This document shows, in pieces, positions 26,128-34,882 of a DNA stretch of 64,000 nucleotides. Numbering within the stretch: position 1 is the first letter of the stretch; each line of letters opens with the position of its first letter. The notes under the pieces are model-generated. The model saw only the letters and a program-made list of their open reading frames with translations, ran no database searches and was not told the origin of the DNA. Source of the DNA: Quisquiliibacterium transsilvanicum (GTDB lineage: Bacteria > Pseudomonadota > Gammaproteobacteria > Burkholderiales > Burkholderiaceae_E); assembly GCF_014202215.1 (NCBI RefSeq), contig NZ_JACHGB010000008.1:1-64000 (forward strand), written 5' to 3'. Position numbers and translations under genes: made by a program.

Positions 26128-27369
26128 ATGCAGGCACCCGACTCCGCTGCTCGACCGCGCGTGTTCTACGGCTGGATCGTGGTGTGGGCCGCCTTCGTCG
26201 GCCTCGGCACCATCTTCGGCACTTCGTACTCGTTCGCGGCCTTCTTCCAGTCGTTCGCGCAGGAGTTCGACGCCCAGCGCGCCGACGTCGCGATGGTTTT
26301 CGGCCTTTCCGGGCTGCTTTACTTCGTTCTCGGCGTCGGCGGCGGCGCGATGTCGGACCGTTTCGGGCCGCGCATTACCACCACCACCGGCATGGCGATC
26401 ATCGCTGCCGCCCTCCTGGCAGCGAGTTTCGCGCAATCGCTGATGGCGGTGTACATGGCCTTCGGCGCCGGGGTCGGCATCGGCATCGCGCTGGTCTATA
26501 CGCCGACGATGGGCGCGGTCCAGCCCTGGTTCCTGCGCCATCGCGGGCTCGCCTCCGGAATCTCCAGCGCCGGGATCGGCGCAGGCACCGTCGTGCTGCC
26601 GCTGCTGGTGACTGCCTGGATCGACGCCTGGGGCTGGCGCGAAGGCATGCGCATCCTTGCCGCGGTGGTCGCCACCGTCGGCGTGGCTTCGGCGATGTGC
26701 ATGGAGAAGGACCCGGCGCGCCGCAACCAGGGCCCCGACGGCGGCCCGCCGCTGGCAGGCCTGGGCGGACGGGCCGCGGCAGTGGCGGGAATGCCGCTGC
26801 GCGAGGCGATCCGCGACCGCCGCTTCCTCTGGCTGTACGCATCGACGATGCTCGCGGCGCCGGTGATGTTCACCCCCTTCGCCCACGTGTCCGCCCATGC
26901 GCGCGACCTGTCGATCGCCGAAGGGCTCGCCGTGGGGCTGGTGGGCCTGATCGGCATCGGCAGCCTGGTCGGACGCTTCGCGATCGGCTGGCTCGCCGAC
27001 CGGCTCGGGCGCCTGCGCAGCCTGGTGCTGATGATGGCGCTGCTGGGGGCGTCCTACGCGTTCTGGTACCTGGCGCCGGGCTATGGCCTGCTCGCAGTGT
27101 TCGCCGTCTGCTTCGGCCTGTGCTACGGCGGCATCGTCTCGCTGCTGCCCCCCATCTGCATGGACCTGTTCGGCGGACGCGCGATCTCGTCGATCATCGG
27201 CGTGCTCTACAGCGGCGCCGCGCTGGGCAACCTGCTGGGCCCGGTGGCTGCTGGCGCGATCTTCGACCATACCGGCAGCTACGTCCCGGTCATGGCCGCC
27301 TGCGCGCTGTGCTCGGCGGGCGCCACCTGGGCTGCCTGGCGGACCTTCAGACAGCCGGCGCCGGCCTGA
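26128..27369 (+). CDS. MFS transporter (oxalate/formate antiporter or monocarboxylate type)
   Basis: 413 residues with twelve predicted membrane segments. The start FYGWIVVWAAFVGLGTIFGTSYSFAAFF and the loop-2 motif GGAMSDRFGPR are typical of the monocarboxylate/oxalate-formate branch of the major facilitator superfamily. A second DRLGR motif occurs after helix 8. It probably carries a small organic acid. The ATG at 26128 has AAGGAACG upstream. It follows the broken CDF gene by 19 bp, and converges on the amidase gene with a long inverted repeat at the two stops. Confidence 0.88.
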   Translation: MQAPDSAARPRVFYGWIVVWAAFVGLGTIFGTSYSFAAFFQSFAQEFDAQRADVAMVFGLSGLLYFVLGVGGGAMSDRFGPRITTTTGMAIIAAALLAASFAQSLMAVYMAFGAGVGIGIALVYTPTMGAVQPWFLRHRGLASGISSAGIGAGTVVLPLLVTAWIDAWGWREGMRILAAVVATVGVASAMCMEKDPARRNQGPDGGPPLAGLGGRAAAVAGMPLREAIRDRRFLWLYASTMLAAPVMFTPFAHVSAHARDLSIAEGLAVGLVGLIGIGSLVGRFAIGWLADRLGRLRSLVLMMALLGASYAFWYLAPGYGLLAVFAVCFGLCYGGIVSLLPPICMDLFGGRAISSIIGVLYSGAALGNLLGPVAAGAIFDHTGSYVPVMAACALCSAGATWAAWRTFRQPAPA

Positions 27370-27407
27370 TCCGGCGCGCCGGCAGAACGGGCAGCGCTCA
27401 GGCCGGC
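27360..27407. terminator. nested inverted repeat at convergent stops (MFS / amidase)
   Basis: GCCGGCCTGA (27360-27369) and TCAGGCCGGC (27398-27407) are perfect 10-bp arms that contain the two stop codons. The 28-nt loop holds a further 12-bp perfect palindrome CCGGCGCGCCGG (27371-27382). There is no T-tract. It is a candidate bidirectional terminator or cruciform. Confidence 0.45.
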
Positions 27408-28795
27408 TCAGGCCACGGGCGCTGCGGCGGGCGCAGGCGCTCGAGCAGCCGCGACATCCGCAGCACCCCGAGATCGTCGAAGCGCTGCCCGACCACCTGC
27501 ACGCCAACCGGCATCCCGTCGCCGGTATAGCCCCAGTTGACCGAGGACGCCGGCTGTTCGCTCATGCTGAACGGAACGGTGAATGCGATGTGCGGCAGGG
27601 CCCGGTGCGGATCGCTGCCGGGCGACGGAACGCCGGCCTCGTAGGCGGGGATCGGCGAGGTCGGCGACAGGACGAAGGCGTAGGCGCCGACCGCGCGGAC
27701 CGCCGCCTCGCGCATTTCCATCACCCGCGTGTAACCGGCCATCACCTCGCTGCCGGTGAATCCGCCGGAGCGCCAGGTGCACCACTCGACGATGAAGGGC
27801 AGCAGCTTCGCGCGCGCCTGCGGACTCATCGCAGCCACGTCGTTCCCGGAGCGCGCCTCGAAGAACACGTTCATCCCCTCGAGCATCTCCCCGGTCAGGA
27901 ACGACGGGATCTCCTCGACGATCGCGCCGGCAGCGGCCAGCGCGCCGGCCGCCTGAGCGGCCACTGCAGCCACCTCCGGGTCCACCGGCAGCCCGACCCG
28001 CATGTCCGGCAGGAAGCCGATGCGCAGGCCGCGCGGCTCCAGCCCGTCGAGCCCCGCCGCGTAGTCCTCCTGCTGCCAGGGGAGCGACATGAAGTCGCGC
28101 GCGTCGGGACGGGTCACCACGTTCATCAGCAGCGCCGAATCGCGGACGGTCCGCGTCATCGGTCCCGCCACGCGCCCCATGTAGGGCGGATGGATCGGGA
28201 TCCGCCCGAGGCTGGGCTTGAGCGCGAACAGGCCGCAGTGGGTGGCCGGCAGCCGCACCGACCCGCCGATGTCGGTGCCCAGGTGCAGCGGGCCATACCC
28301 CGCGACTGCCGCCGCCGCGGCGCCAGAGGACGAGCCTGAAGTGTTCCGGTCCAGGCGCCAGGGGTTGCGAGTGACGCCGTGGATCGATGACAGCCCCGAC
28401 GAGAGCATGCCGAAGTCGGGCATCGTGGTCTTGCCCAGGATGACGCAGCCGGCCTCGCGGACCCGGGCCGACGGCGGCGCGTCGGCGGCCTTCGGCGTCA
28501 GGTCGGCAGCGGCGCTGCCGATCGGCGCCGGATCGCCGCGCGTGTAGATGTTTTCCTTGATCGTGATCGGCACCCCGTCGATCGGCGACAGCGGGCTGCC
28601 GGAGCGCCAGCGCGCTTCCGACGCGCGCGCGTCGGCGAGCGCCTGCTCGCGGTGCACCAGGTACATCGCATTGATCGAGGGCTCCCAGCGGTCGATCCGC
28701 CCGAGCGCCGCCTGTGCGGCTTCCACGGGAGACAGGCGCCCGGTGGCGAAGGCCTCCGAGAGTTCGGCGGCGCCGAGTCGATGCAGTTCGATCAT
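27398..28795 (-). CDS. amidase (amidase-signature family)
   Basis: 465 residues with the full amidase-signature Ser-cisSer-Lys triad: Lys80 in PITIKEN, Ser155 in NTSGSSSGAAAA and Ser179 in DIGGSVRLPA. It hydrolyses an amide bond; the natural substrate is not deducible. It lacks the Gly-Ala-rich motifs of GatA, so a tRNA amidotransferase role is unlikely. The ATG at 28795 has AGGAG 9 nt upstream. It follows the P1 peptidase gene by 61 bp on the same strand, so the two are probably co-transcribed and may act in sequence on peptide-like or amide compounds. Confidence 0.9.
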   Translation of the reverse strand: MIELHRLGAAELSEAFATGRLSPVEAAQAALGRIDRWEPSINAMYLVHREQALADARASEARWRSGSPLSPIDGVPITIKENIYTRGDPAPIGSAAADLTPKAADAPPSARVREAGCVILGKTTMPDFGMLSSGLSSIHGVTRNPWRLDRNTSGSSSGAAAAAVAGYGPLHLGTDIGGSVRLPATHCGLFALKPSLGRIPIHPPYMGRVAGPMTRTVRDSALLMNVVTRPDARDFMSLPWQQEDYAAGLDGLEPRGLRIGFLPDMRVGLPVDPEVAAVAAQAAGALAAAGAIVEEIPSFLTGEMLEGMNVFFEARSGNDVAAMSPQARAKLLPFIVEWCTWRSGGFTGSEVMAGYTRVMEMREAAVRAVGAYAFVLSPTSPIPAYEAGVPSPGSDPHRALPHIAFTVPFSMSEQPASSVNWGYTGDGMPVGVQVVGQRFDDLGVLRMSRLLERLRPPQRPWPEPA

Positions 28796-28856
28796 GCGGG
28801 GACTCCTGTCGGGTCGAAGATTCGGGCGGTTGACCGGTGGACGACCAGCCTGGGAT

Positions 28857-29903
28857 TCAGCCGCGGATCCAGCCCAGGTCGCGCGCCGACGGCAGGCGGG
28901 GCAGGCCCGAGGTGGCAATACCCTGGGCGCGGCTCACGCCGCGCACGACGGCCGCGGCCGTGACCAGCGCCGCCGCCACCCCGAGCAGCGCGAGGTCGAC
29001 GCGCAGCCCCGAGGCGCCGGTGGCCAGCGCGAAGATCGTGTCGCCGTCATACGGCGTGTGCACCGGATCGATGGTGCGCGCGAAGCCGTCGTGCGCCACC
29101 TGCGCAAGCCGGCGCGCCTGCGCCTTGTCGAGCACCGCGTCGGTGGCGACCAGGCCGATGGTGGTCGCGCCTCCCGGCTGCGTCACCGGCGCCGAGGCAG
29201 CGGGCCACTCGCCGCGCAGCATCGCCTCGGCGGTGCGTAGTGGCCACATGCCGTCAGCGCTGCGCGCGCCCGCGATCACCGCGCCGGTGTGCGGATCGAG
29301 CACGTCGCCGACCGCGTTGACCGCGACGATCGCGCCCACGTTGACGCCGGCCACGCGCACCGAGGCAGTGCCGATGCCGCCCTTCATCGCGCGCTCGATC
29401 CCGAACAGCTTGCCCACCGTGGCGCCGGCGCCGGCACCCACCGAGCCCTCGGCCGGCGGCGCATCGGACGCCGCGGCACAGGCCGCGTAGCCGGCGCTGG
29501 CATCCGGGCGCACACGATGATCTCCGACCAGCAGGTCGAAGAGGATCGCCGCGGGCACGATCGGCACGCACGCGGGCCCCACCTGCAGCCCCACGCCGCG
29601 CTCCTCCAGCCAGCGCACCACCCCGCCCGCTGCGTCGAGCCCGAAGGCGCTGCCGCCAGCCAGCAGCACCGCGTGAACACGCTCCACCAGGTTGCCCGGC
29701 TCGAGCAGGTCGGTCTCACGCGTGCCGGGCGCCGCGCCGCGCACGTCCACGCCTGCCACCGCGCCCTCCTCGGCGAGAATCACGGTGCAGCCGGTCGGGC
29801 GGCGCGGGTCGGTGAAATGCCCGACCCGGATGCCCCGCACGTCGGTCACGGCGCCGCCGGGCAGCGGGGCCGGCGCGGCGCGGCGAGGCTGCGTTTCGTT
29901 CAT
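28857..29903 (-). CDS. P1 (DmpA/S58) family self-processing aminopeptidase
   Basis: 348 residues. Family markers are DVRGIRVGHFTD at the start, GGSAFGLDAAGGVVRWLEE, and the self-cleavage site GGIGTAS with the probable nucleophile Thr179 after Gly178. P1 peptidases are N-terminal-nucleophile hydrolases that cleave themselves into alpha and beta chains; relatives remove D- or beta-amino acids from peptides. No signal peptide is seen, so it is probably cytoplasmic. It is first in a two-gene unit with the amidase. Confidence 0.9.
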   Translation of the reverse strand: MNETQPRRAAPAPLPGGAVTDVRGIRVGHFTDPRRPTGCTVILAEEGAVAGVDVRGAAPGTRETDLLEPGNLVERVHAVLLAGGSAFGLDAAGGVVRWLEERGVGLQVGPACVPIVPAAILFDLLVGDHRVRPDASAGYAACAAASDAPPAEGSVGAGAGATVGKLFGIERAMKGGIGTASVRVAGVNVGAIVAVNAVGDVLDPHTGAVIAGARSADGMWPLRTAEAMLRGEWPAASAPVTQPGGATTIGLVATDAVLDKAQARRLAQVAHDGFARTIDPVHTPYDGDTIFALATGASGLRVDLALLGVAAALVTAAAVVRGVSRAQGIATSGLPRLPSARDLGWIRG

Positions 29904-29989
29904 CGGGAAAGCTTACTTCATCGCGCGGATCCGGACCGGGCGCCACGGGCAAAGCCGCTATGATCGCCCGACATCCGGAGGAGACCGCA

Positions 29990-30766
29990 ATGACGCTGTT
30001 CGACCTGAAAGACAAGGTGGCCGTGATCACCGGCGCCAGCCGCGGCATCGGCCGTGCCATCGCCGAACGCCTCGCCGAGCACGGCGCCAGGGTGGTGATC
30101 TCCAGCCGCAAGCTCGACGCCTGCGAGGAGGTCGCCTCGGCGATCCGCGCCAAGGGCGGCACGGCGGTTGCCCGCGCCTGCCACATCGGCCGCAAGGAGG
30201 AGTTGCAGGCGCTGGTGGACGCCACCAGGGTCGAGTGGGGCGGCATCGACATCCTGGTCTGCAACGCGGCCGTGAATCCCTTCTTCGGGCGCTCGGTGGA
30301 CATGCCCGACGAGGCCTACGACCGGATCATGAACAGCAACGTGCGTAGCAATTTCTGGCTGTGCAACATGGTTGCGCCGCAGATGGCCGAGCGCGGCGAC
30401 GGCTCGATCATCATCGTGTCGTCGATCGGCGGCTTCCAGGGCTCCAACCAGCTCGGCGTCTACTGCATCTCCAAGGCTGCCGACATGCAGCTCGCGCGCA
30501 ACCTCGCGGTCGAATGGGGCGCGCAGAACGTGCGCGCCAACTGCATCGCGCCCGGCCTGATCCGCACCGACTTCGCCCGCGCGCTCTGGGAAAATCCCGT
30601 CATCCTGAAGAAGTCGGTCGAAACCGCGCCGCTGCAGCGCATCGGCGAGCCCGACGAGATCGCGGGTGCGGCGGTGTTCCTCGCATCGAAGGCCGGCAGC
30701 TTCATGACCGGCCAGACCCTGGTCATCGACGGCGGACGGCTCGCGGGCTCGCCGCGCGGCGAATGA
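29990..30766 (+). CDS. SDR family oxidoreductase
   Basis: 258 residues. TGASRGIG is at 13-20, CNAA replaces NNAG, the catalytic YCISK is in the centre, and the end LVIDGGRLAGSPRGE is FabG-like. An Arg/Lys pair after the second strand (ISSRKLD) suggests NADP. The ATG at 29990 has GGAGGAG upstream; the open frame begins 10 codons earlier at 29960 without one. TATGAT at 29959-29964 is a candidate -10. First gene of a three-gene operon with the CMD-like and quinone oxidoreductase genes. Confidence 0.9.
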   Translation: MTLFDLKDKVAVITGASRGIGRAIAERLAEHGARVVISSRKLDACEEVASAIRAKGGTAVARACHIGRKEELQALVDATRVEWGGIDILVCNAAVNPFFGRSVDMPDEAYDRIMNSNVRSNFWLCNMVAPQMAERGDGSIIIVSSIGGFQGSNQLGVYCISKAADMQLARNLAVEWGAQNVRANCIAPGLIRTDFARALWENPVILKKSVETAPLQRIGEPDEIAGAAVFLASKAGSFMTGQTLVIDGGRLAGSPRGE

Positions 30767-30795
30767 GCCCGACGGGCCAGCAAGGAGCGCAGACC

Positions 30796-31188
30796 ATGGA
30801 CACCAGCGACAAACCGGAAGCCTGGCGGCGCGGCTACGAGGCGCGCTGCCGCGTGCTCGGCGAGGCCTACGTCGAGCAGGCCTTCGCGGGCGCGGACGAC
30901 TTCACCCGCGACCTGCAGGACTACGTGACCGAACATGCCTGGGGCGCGTCCTGGGCGCGCCCGGGGCTCGATTTCAAGACCCGCAGCATGCTGAACCTGG
31001 CGATGCTCACCGCGCTGAACCGGCCGCACGAGTTCGAGATCCACCTGCGCGGCGCACTGCGCAACGGGGTGAACGCCGCCGAAATCAAGGAGATCCTGCT
31101 GCAGACGGCGGTGTACTGCGGCGCGCCCGCCGCGCTGGACAGCTTCAGGATCGCAAGACGCGTTCTCGCAGAGAAGGAACAGAGCTGA
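30796..31188 (+). CDS. carboxymuconolactone decarboxylase (CMD) family protein
   Basis: 130 residues. The CMD fold is indicated by LDFKTRSMLNLAMLTALNRPHEFEIHLRGALRNGV with a histidine in EIHLRGA, and the C-terminal ILLQTAVYCGAPAALDSF. The length and sequence are close to 4-carboxymuconolactone decarboxylase of the protocatechuate pathway, but no other pca gene is present. The peroxidase CxxC motif of AhpD relatives is absent. The ATG at 30796 has AGGAG upstream; 29 bp separate it from the SDR gene and 1 bp from the next gene. Confidence 0.85.
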   Translation: MDTSDKPEAWRRGYEARCRVLGEAYVEQAFAGADDFTRDLQDYVTEHAWGASWARPGLDFKTRSMLNLAMLTALNRPHEFEIHLRGALRNGVNAAEIKEILLQTAVYCGAPAALDSFRIARRVLAEKEQS

Positions 31189-31189
31189 A

Positions 31190-32227
31190 ATGACAGATAT
31201 TCAACGGGCGACCGCGCCCGGCACGACCACCGACACCTACCGCGCCTTCGTCTGCCACCGCCTGAGCGAGGATCTCTCCGGCGTCGAGCTGCGCTCGCTG
31301 CCCCGCTTCGCGCCCGGACCGCGCGAAGTCGCGGTGGACCTGCGCGCCGCGTCGGTCAACTTCCCCGACCTGCTGATGACCAAGGGGCTCTACCAGTTCC
31401 GGCCCGATCCGCCCTTCGTGCTGGGCATGGAAGGCGCGGGGATCGTGGCCGCGGTCGGCTCCGAGGTCAGGGAGTTCTCGGTCGGCGACCGCGTGCTCGC
31501 CCACCAGAAGACGGGCTGCTATGCCGAGCGGATCGTCCTGCCCTCGACCAGCGTGCGAGCGCTGCCCGCCGGACACGATTTCGCCCAGGGCGCGGCCTTC
31601 CAGGCCGCCGCGATCACCTCCTACGTTGCGCTGGTGCGCAAGGGCGGACTCGCCGCCGGCGAGACCCTGCTGGTGCACGGCGCCTCCGGCGGCGTCGGCA
31701 TGGCAGCGGTGCAGCTCGGCCGGCACCTGGGCGCGCGCGTGATCGCCACCGGCACCTCGGACGAGAAGCTGGCGATCGTGCGCGCGCAGGGCGCGGACGA
31801 GGTGATCAACCTGACCCGCGAGGACCTGCGCGAGCGCGTCAAGGAGCTCACCGGCGGGCGCGGCGCGGACGTCATTTACGACCCCATCGGCGGCGACGTC
31901 TTCGACGCCTCCACCCGCTGCATCGCCTGGGATGGCCGCCTGCTGGTCATCGGCTTCGTGAGCGGGCGGATCCCGACCATCGCGGCGAACATCCCGCTGA
32001 TCAAGGGCTTCTCGGTGGTCGGCGTGCGGGCCGGCGAGTATGGCCGGCGCGACCCGCTCAAGGGCGCCGAGAACCTGCGCGCCATCGACCTGCTGGCCGA
32101 GCAGGGAGTGTTCCGGCCGCACATCAGCGACCGGTTTCCGCTGGAGCGCGCGCTCGACGCGCTGCGCCACATCGCCGACCGCAAGGTGGTGGGCAAGGTG
32201 GTGATCGAGATGCCGGCGCGCGGCTGA
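31190..32227 (+). CDS. NADPH:quinone oxidoreductase family (MDR superfamily) protein
   Basis: 345 residues. GroES-like N-terminal domain (PREVAVDLRAASVNFPDLL, GMEGAGIVAAVG) and Rossmann domain with LLVHGASGGVGMAAVQLG. Zinc ligands of true alcohol dehydrogenases are missing, which fits the quinone oxidoreductase branch. It reduces a quinone or an alpha,beta-unsaturated carbonyl with NADPH. It starts 1 bp after the CMD-like gene, so expression is coupled. Together with the SDR it suggests a degradative route for a cyclic or aromatic compound. Confidence 0.9.
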   Translation: MTDIQRATAPGTTTDTYRAFVCHRLSEDLSGVELRSLPRFAPGPREVAVDLRAASVNFPDLLMTKGLYQFRPDPPFVLGMEGAGIVAAVGSEVREFSVGDRVLAHQKTGCYAERIVLPSTSVRALPAGHDFAQGAAFQAAAITSYVALVRKGGLAAGETLLVHGASGGVGMAAVQLGRHLGARVIATGTSDEKLAIVRAQGADEVINLTREDLRERVKELTGGRGADVIYDPIGGDVFDASTRCIAWDGRLLVIGFVSGRIPTIAANIPLIKGFSVVGVRAGEYGRRDPLKGAENLRAIDLLAEQGVFRPHISDRFPLERALDALRHIADRKVVGKVVIEMPARG

Positions 32228-32238
32228 GTCAGCCGCGC
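32218..32238. terminator. 21-bp inverted repeat at convergent stops (quinone oxidoreductase / PRPP synthetase-like)
   Basis: GCGCGGCTGA (32218-32227) and TCAGCCGCGC (32229-32238) are perfect 10-bp arms with one central base, containing both stop codons (TGA and TCA). Each gene therefore ends in an Arg/Gly-stop sequence. A 9-bp stem with a 3-nt loop could end transcription in both directions. There is no T-tract. Confidence 0.45.
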
Positions 32239-33125
32239 AGCGCGCGCGCCAGCAGCGGCGCGAGCCGGATCCGGTTGGTCTCGTGGGGGATGGCGTCAGT
32301 GCTCCAGACCTCACGGATCCCCGCGTCACGCAGCTCCGCGAGCGCGTCCCCGACGAACAGCGCGTGCGTCACCGCGACGTCCACGCTGACGGCCCCCGCC
32401 GCCAGCGCCAGCGCCGCGCAGCGCGCCAGGGTGCGGCCGGTGCTGGCCATGTCGTCGACCAGCACCACCGCCCTGCCCCGGATCGGCGCCTCGGGCAGCA
32501 CGATCTCGACCGAGCGGTCGCCCAGCCGGGTCTTCTCGCAGACTGCGAAGCCGAAGCCGCCCACCGCGGCCGCGGCCCGCACCCAGGGCAGCGATTCGGC
32601 GTCCGGCCCGAGCATCAGCGGCTGCATCCCCCGGTCGACGACCAGCCGGCCGATCTCACCGGCTGCCGAAAGCGAGACCGCGCGCGCCGACGGCACCGCC
32701 TGGGACAGTCGCTCGATGCGGTGCAGATGGGGGTCTACAGTGAATACAGCGTCGAACATCCTGCCGAGAAAGCGCCCGACGATGCGCTGGCTGACCGCCT
32801 GTCCCGGCTCGAAGGCGATGTCCTGGCGCATGTAACACAGGTAGGGCGCCACCAGGATCAGCTCCCGGGCCCCGAGTTCGCGCGCAGTCTCGGCTGCAAG
32901 CATCAGCGTGACCAGCTTGGCGTCGGGATCATGCAGCGAGTCGAACAGCACCACCCGCGCCGGCAGCCGCGCCGGCAGGCTCAGGCGCGACTCGCCGTCC
33001 GGAAAGCGGTGCAGCCGCACCGGCTCACAGCCCCATCCCAGTTCGCTGGCGAGGTCGGCGGCGCCCGCCTCCGAGCCCGGCAGTGCGAGGATCGTCGCCT
33101 CCGAGGCATCCGCTGCAGTCGTCAT
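32229..33125 (-). CDS. ribose-phosphate pyrophosphokinase family protein
   Basis: 298 residues. Class-defining segments are present: the ATP loop PYLCYMRQDIAFEPGQAVS, the metal-binding VDPHLHR and the ribose-phosphate loop VLVDDMASTGRTL. The length is near that of the short archaeal-type enzymes rather than the 310-320 residues of housekeeping PrsA. It would make PRPP from ribose 5-phosphate and ATP, or act on a related ribose phosphate. The ATG shares its A with the TGA of the upstream phosphorylase gene (33125), so the two are translationally coupled. Confidence 0.88.
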   Translation of the reverse strand: MTTAADASEATILALPGSEAGAADLASELGWGCEPVRLHRFPDGESRLSLPARLPARVVLFDSLHDPDAKLVTLMLAAETARELGARELILVAPYLCYMRQDIAFEPGQAVSQRIVGRFLGRMFDAVFTVDPHLHRIERLSQAVPSARAVSLSAAGEIGRLVVDRGMQPLMLGPDAESLPWVRAAAAVGGFGFAVCEKTRLGDRSVEIVLPEAPIRGRAVVLVDDMASTGRTLARCAALALAAGAVSVDVAVTHALFVGDALAELRDAGIREVWSTDAIPHETNRIRLAPLLARALRG

Positions 33126-34747
33126 CAGAACTCCCCGAAGGCCTTCGGGACCGCATCGCCCGCGCCGATCTCGAAGCCGGTCGAACGGGCTGCCAGGCGC
33201 GAGGCGAAGGACAGGTCCGCAGGATAATCGGCATGGATGCGGTAGAGCGGCTGACCGGCGCTCACCAGGCTGCCGATCGCGTGGAACAGGTCGACTCCGG
33301 CTCCCTTCACCCGGGGCGCACCGGCAAGCCTGGCGATGCGCGCGAGCTGCAGGTTGTCGACCCCCACCACGACGCCGTCGCGCGGCGCGTTCACTTCCAT
33401 CGACAGCCGGCCGAGCCCGGGCGCCTGCTCGCGCCGCCCCTGGGCATCGATGATCTCGTTCATCTTGTGCAGCGCTCGGCCCGAATCCAGGATGTCCCGG
33501 GCGATCGCGAAGCCCTCGCCGCCGCGCACGTCCGGATCGAACTCGATGACGCGCCCGGCCAGGCGCAGCGACTTCTGGCGCAGATCGGGCGGCCCCTGCG
33601 GATCGTTCTCCAGCACCTGCATCACGTCGCGCGCCTCGAGCATCGGCCCGATGCCGCGGCCGATCGGCTGCCGGCCATCGGTGATCACCACGTCCAGCGT
33701 GATGCCGACGTGCCTGGCCACGTACTCGAACAGCTTTTTCAGGCGCTGGGCCTCCGTCATCGAGCGCACCTTCGCCGACGGCCCCAGCGGGATGTCCAGC
33801 ACCAGGTGCGTGGAGCCCGCGGCCAGCTTCTTCGAGAGGATGGAGGCGACCATCTGCCCGGGGGAGTCGATCGACAGCGGCCGCTCGACTGCGATCAGCA
33901 CGTCGTCGGCAGGCGAAAGCTCGGCGCGGCCGCCCCAGGCCAGGCAGCCGCGCAGCGAGTGCGCGATCGACGCCATCCGGTCGAAGGGAAGGTCCACGTC
34001 GGCAAGCACTTCCATCGTGTCGGCGGTGCCGGCCGGCGAGGTGATCGCACGGCTCGATGTCTTGGGAATCAGCATGCCGTGTGCTGCGACGATCGGCACC
34101 ACCAGCATCGAGGTCCGGTTGCCCGGGATGCCGCCGATGCAGTGCTTGTCGACCACCAGGCGCTCGCGCCAGTCCAGGCGCCGCCCGAAGGAGGCCATTG
34201 CCTCGGTCAGGTAGACCACCTCGTCGCGGTCGAGCTCGAACTGCGCGGACGCGACGACGAAGGCAGCGAGCTCGATCTTCGAGTAGCGGCGGTGGACGAT
34301 GTCGCGCACGATCGCCAGGTACTCGTCGGCCGCGAGGCGCTCGCCGCCGATCTTGCGCCGCAGCGCGTGCATCGACGCGGGCGGCTCGGCGTGCGCGATC
34401 GCCAGCTCGGTGCCCTCGGGCACGCCGAGCTGGGCGAAGGCCTGCTCGGAAAGCCCGATCTCGTCGGGGCCGACGATCCGTTCGTCGTCCACCACGTTCA
34501 GAACTGCGGAGATGGTGCGACCATTCGCGCTGCCGTTGCCATTGCCGTTCACCGACAGATCGACCTTGGACAGGGCCTGGAAGCCTTCCGCATCGACAAT
34601 GCTGCAGTCCCGGTGCAGGAATGCGACGTTCTCCTTGAAGGTGTCGATCCCGACCCGGACGGCCGACAGGCGCGGCGGCGCAGGCGTGACCGGGCGGGCG
34701 CGATCGGCACCGGGGCCCTCGGGAGCTTCCCTGGAAGATGTCGACAT
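33125..34747 (-). CDS. thymidine/AMP phosphorylase family protein (archaeal AMP phosphorylase type)
   Basis: 540 residues. An N-terminal extra domain (about 30-120) precedes the pyrimidine-phosphorylase core. The core has [20 protein letters not shown] and [19 protein letters not shown], the form found in AMP phosphorylase and the long bacterial thymidine phosphorylase clade, not in DeoA (SGRGLGHTGGT). It releases a base by phosphorolysis; for a nucleotide substrate the product would be ribose 1,5-bisphosphate. A GN-rich loop ([10 protein letters not shown]) is inserted in the N-terminal domain. The ATG at 34747 starts the recognisable protein; the open frame beyond it is a shadow of the protease gene. 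Confidence 0.87.
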   Translation of the reverse strand: MSTSSREAPEGPGADRARPVTPAPPRLSAVRVGIDTFKENVAFLHRDCSIVDAEGFQALSKVDLSVNGNGNGSANGRTISAVLNVVDDERIVGPDEIGLSEQAFAQLGVPEGTELAIAHAEPPASMHALRRKIGGERLAADEYLAIVRDIVHRRYSKIELAAFVVASAQFELDRDEVVYLTEAMASFGRRLDWRERLVVDKHCIGGIPGNRTSMLVVPIVAAHGMLIPKTSSRAITSPAGTADTMEVLADVDLPFDRMASIAHSLRGCLAWGGRAELSPADDVLIAVERPLSIDSPGQMVASILSKKLAAGSTHLVLDIPLGPSAKVRSMTEAQRLKKLFEYVARHVGITLDVVITDGRQPIGRGIGPMLEARDVMQVLENDPQGPPDLRQKSLRLAGRVIEFDPDVRGGEGFAIARDILDSGRALHKMNEIIDAQGRREQAPGLGRLSMEVNAPRDGVVVGVDNLQLARIARLAGAPRVKGAGVDLFHAIGSLVSAGQPLYRIHADYPADLSFASRLAARSTGFEIGAGDAVPKAFGEF

Positions 34748-34882
34748 CGAAGCTGAGCGCAATGCGGCGGAACAGGACACCCGAAGCTTAATCCACGGAC
34801 CATCACACCCCTCCCCTGCAGCGGCGCCCCGCCTGCCAGTGCGATGGCAGCGCCGGCCCGAAGCCAACCGGAACGACACGAC

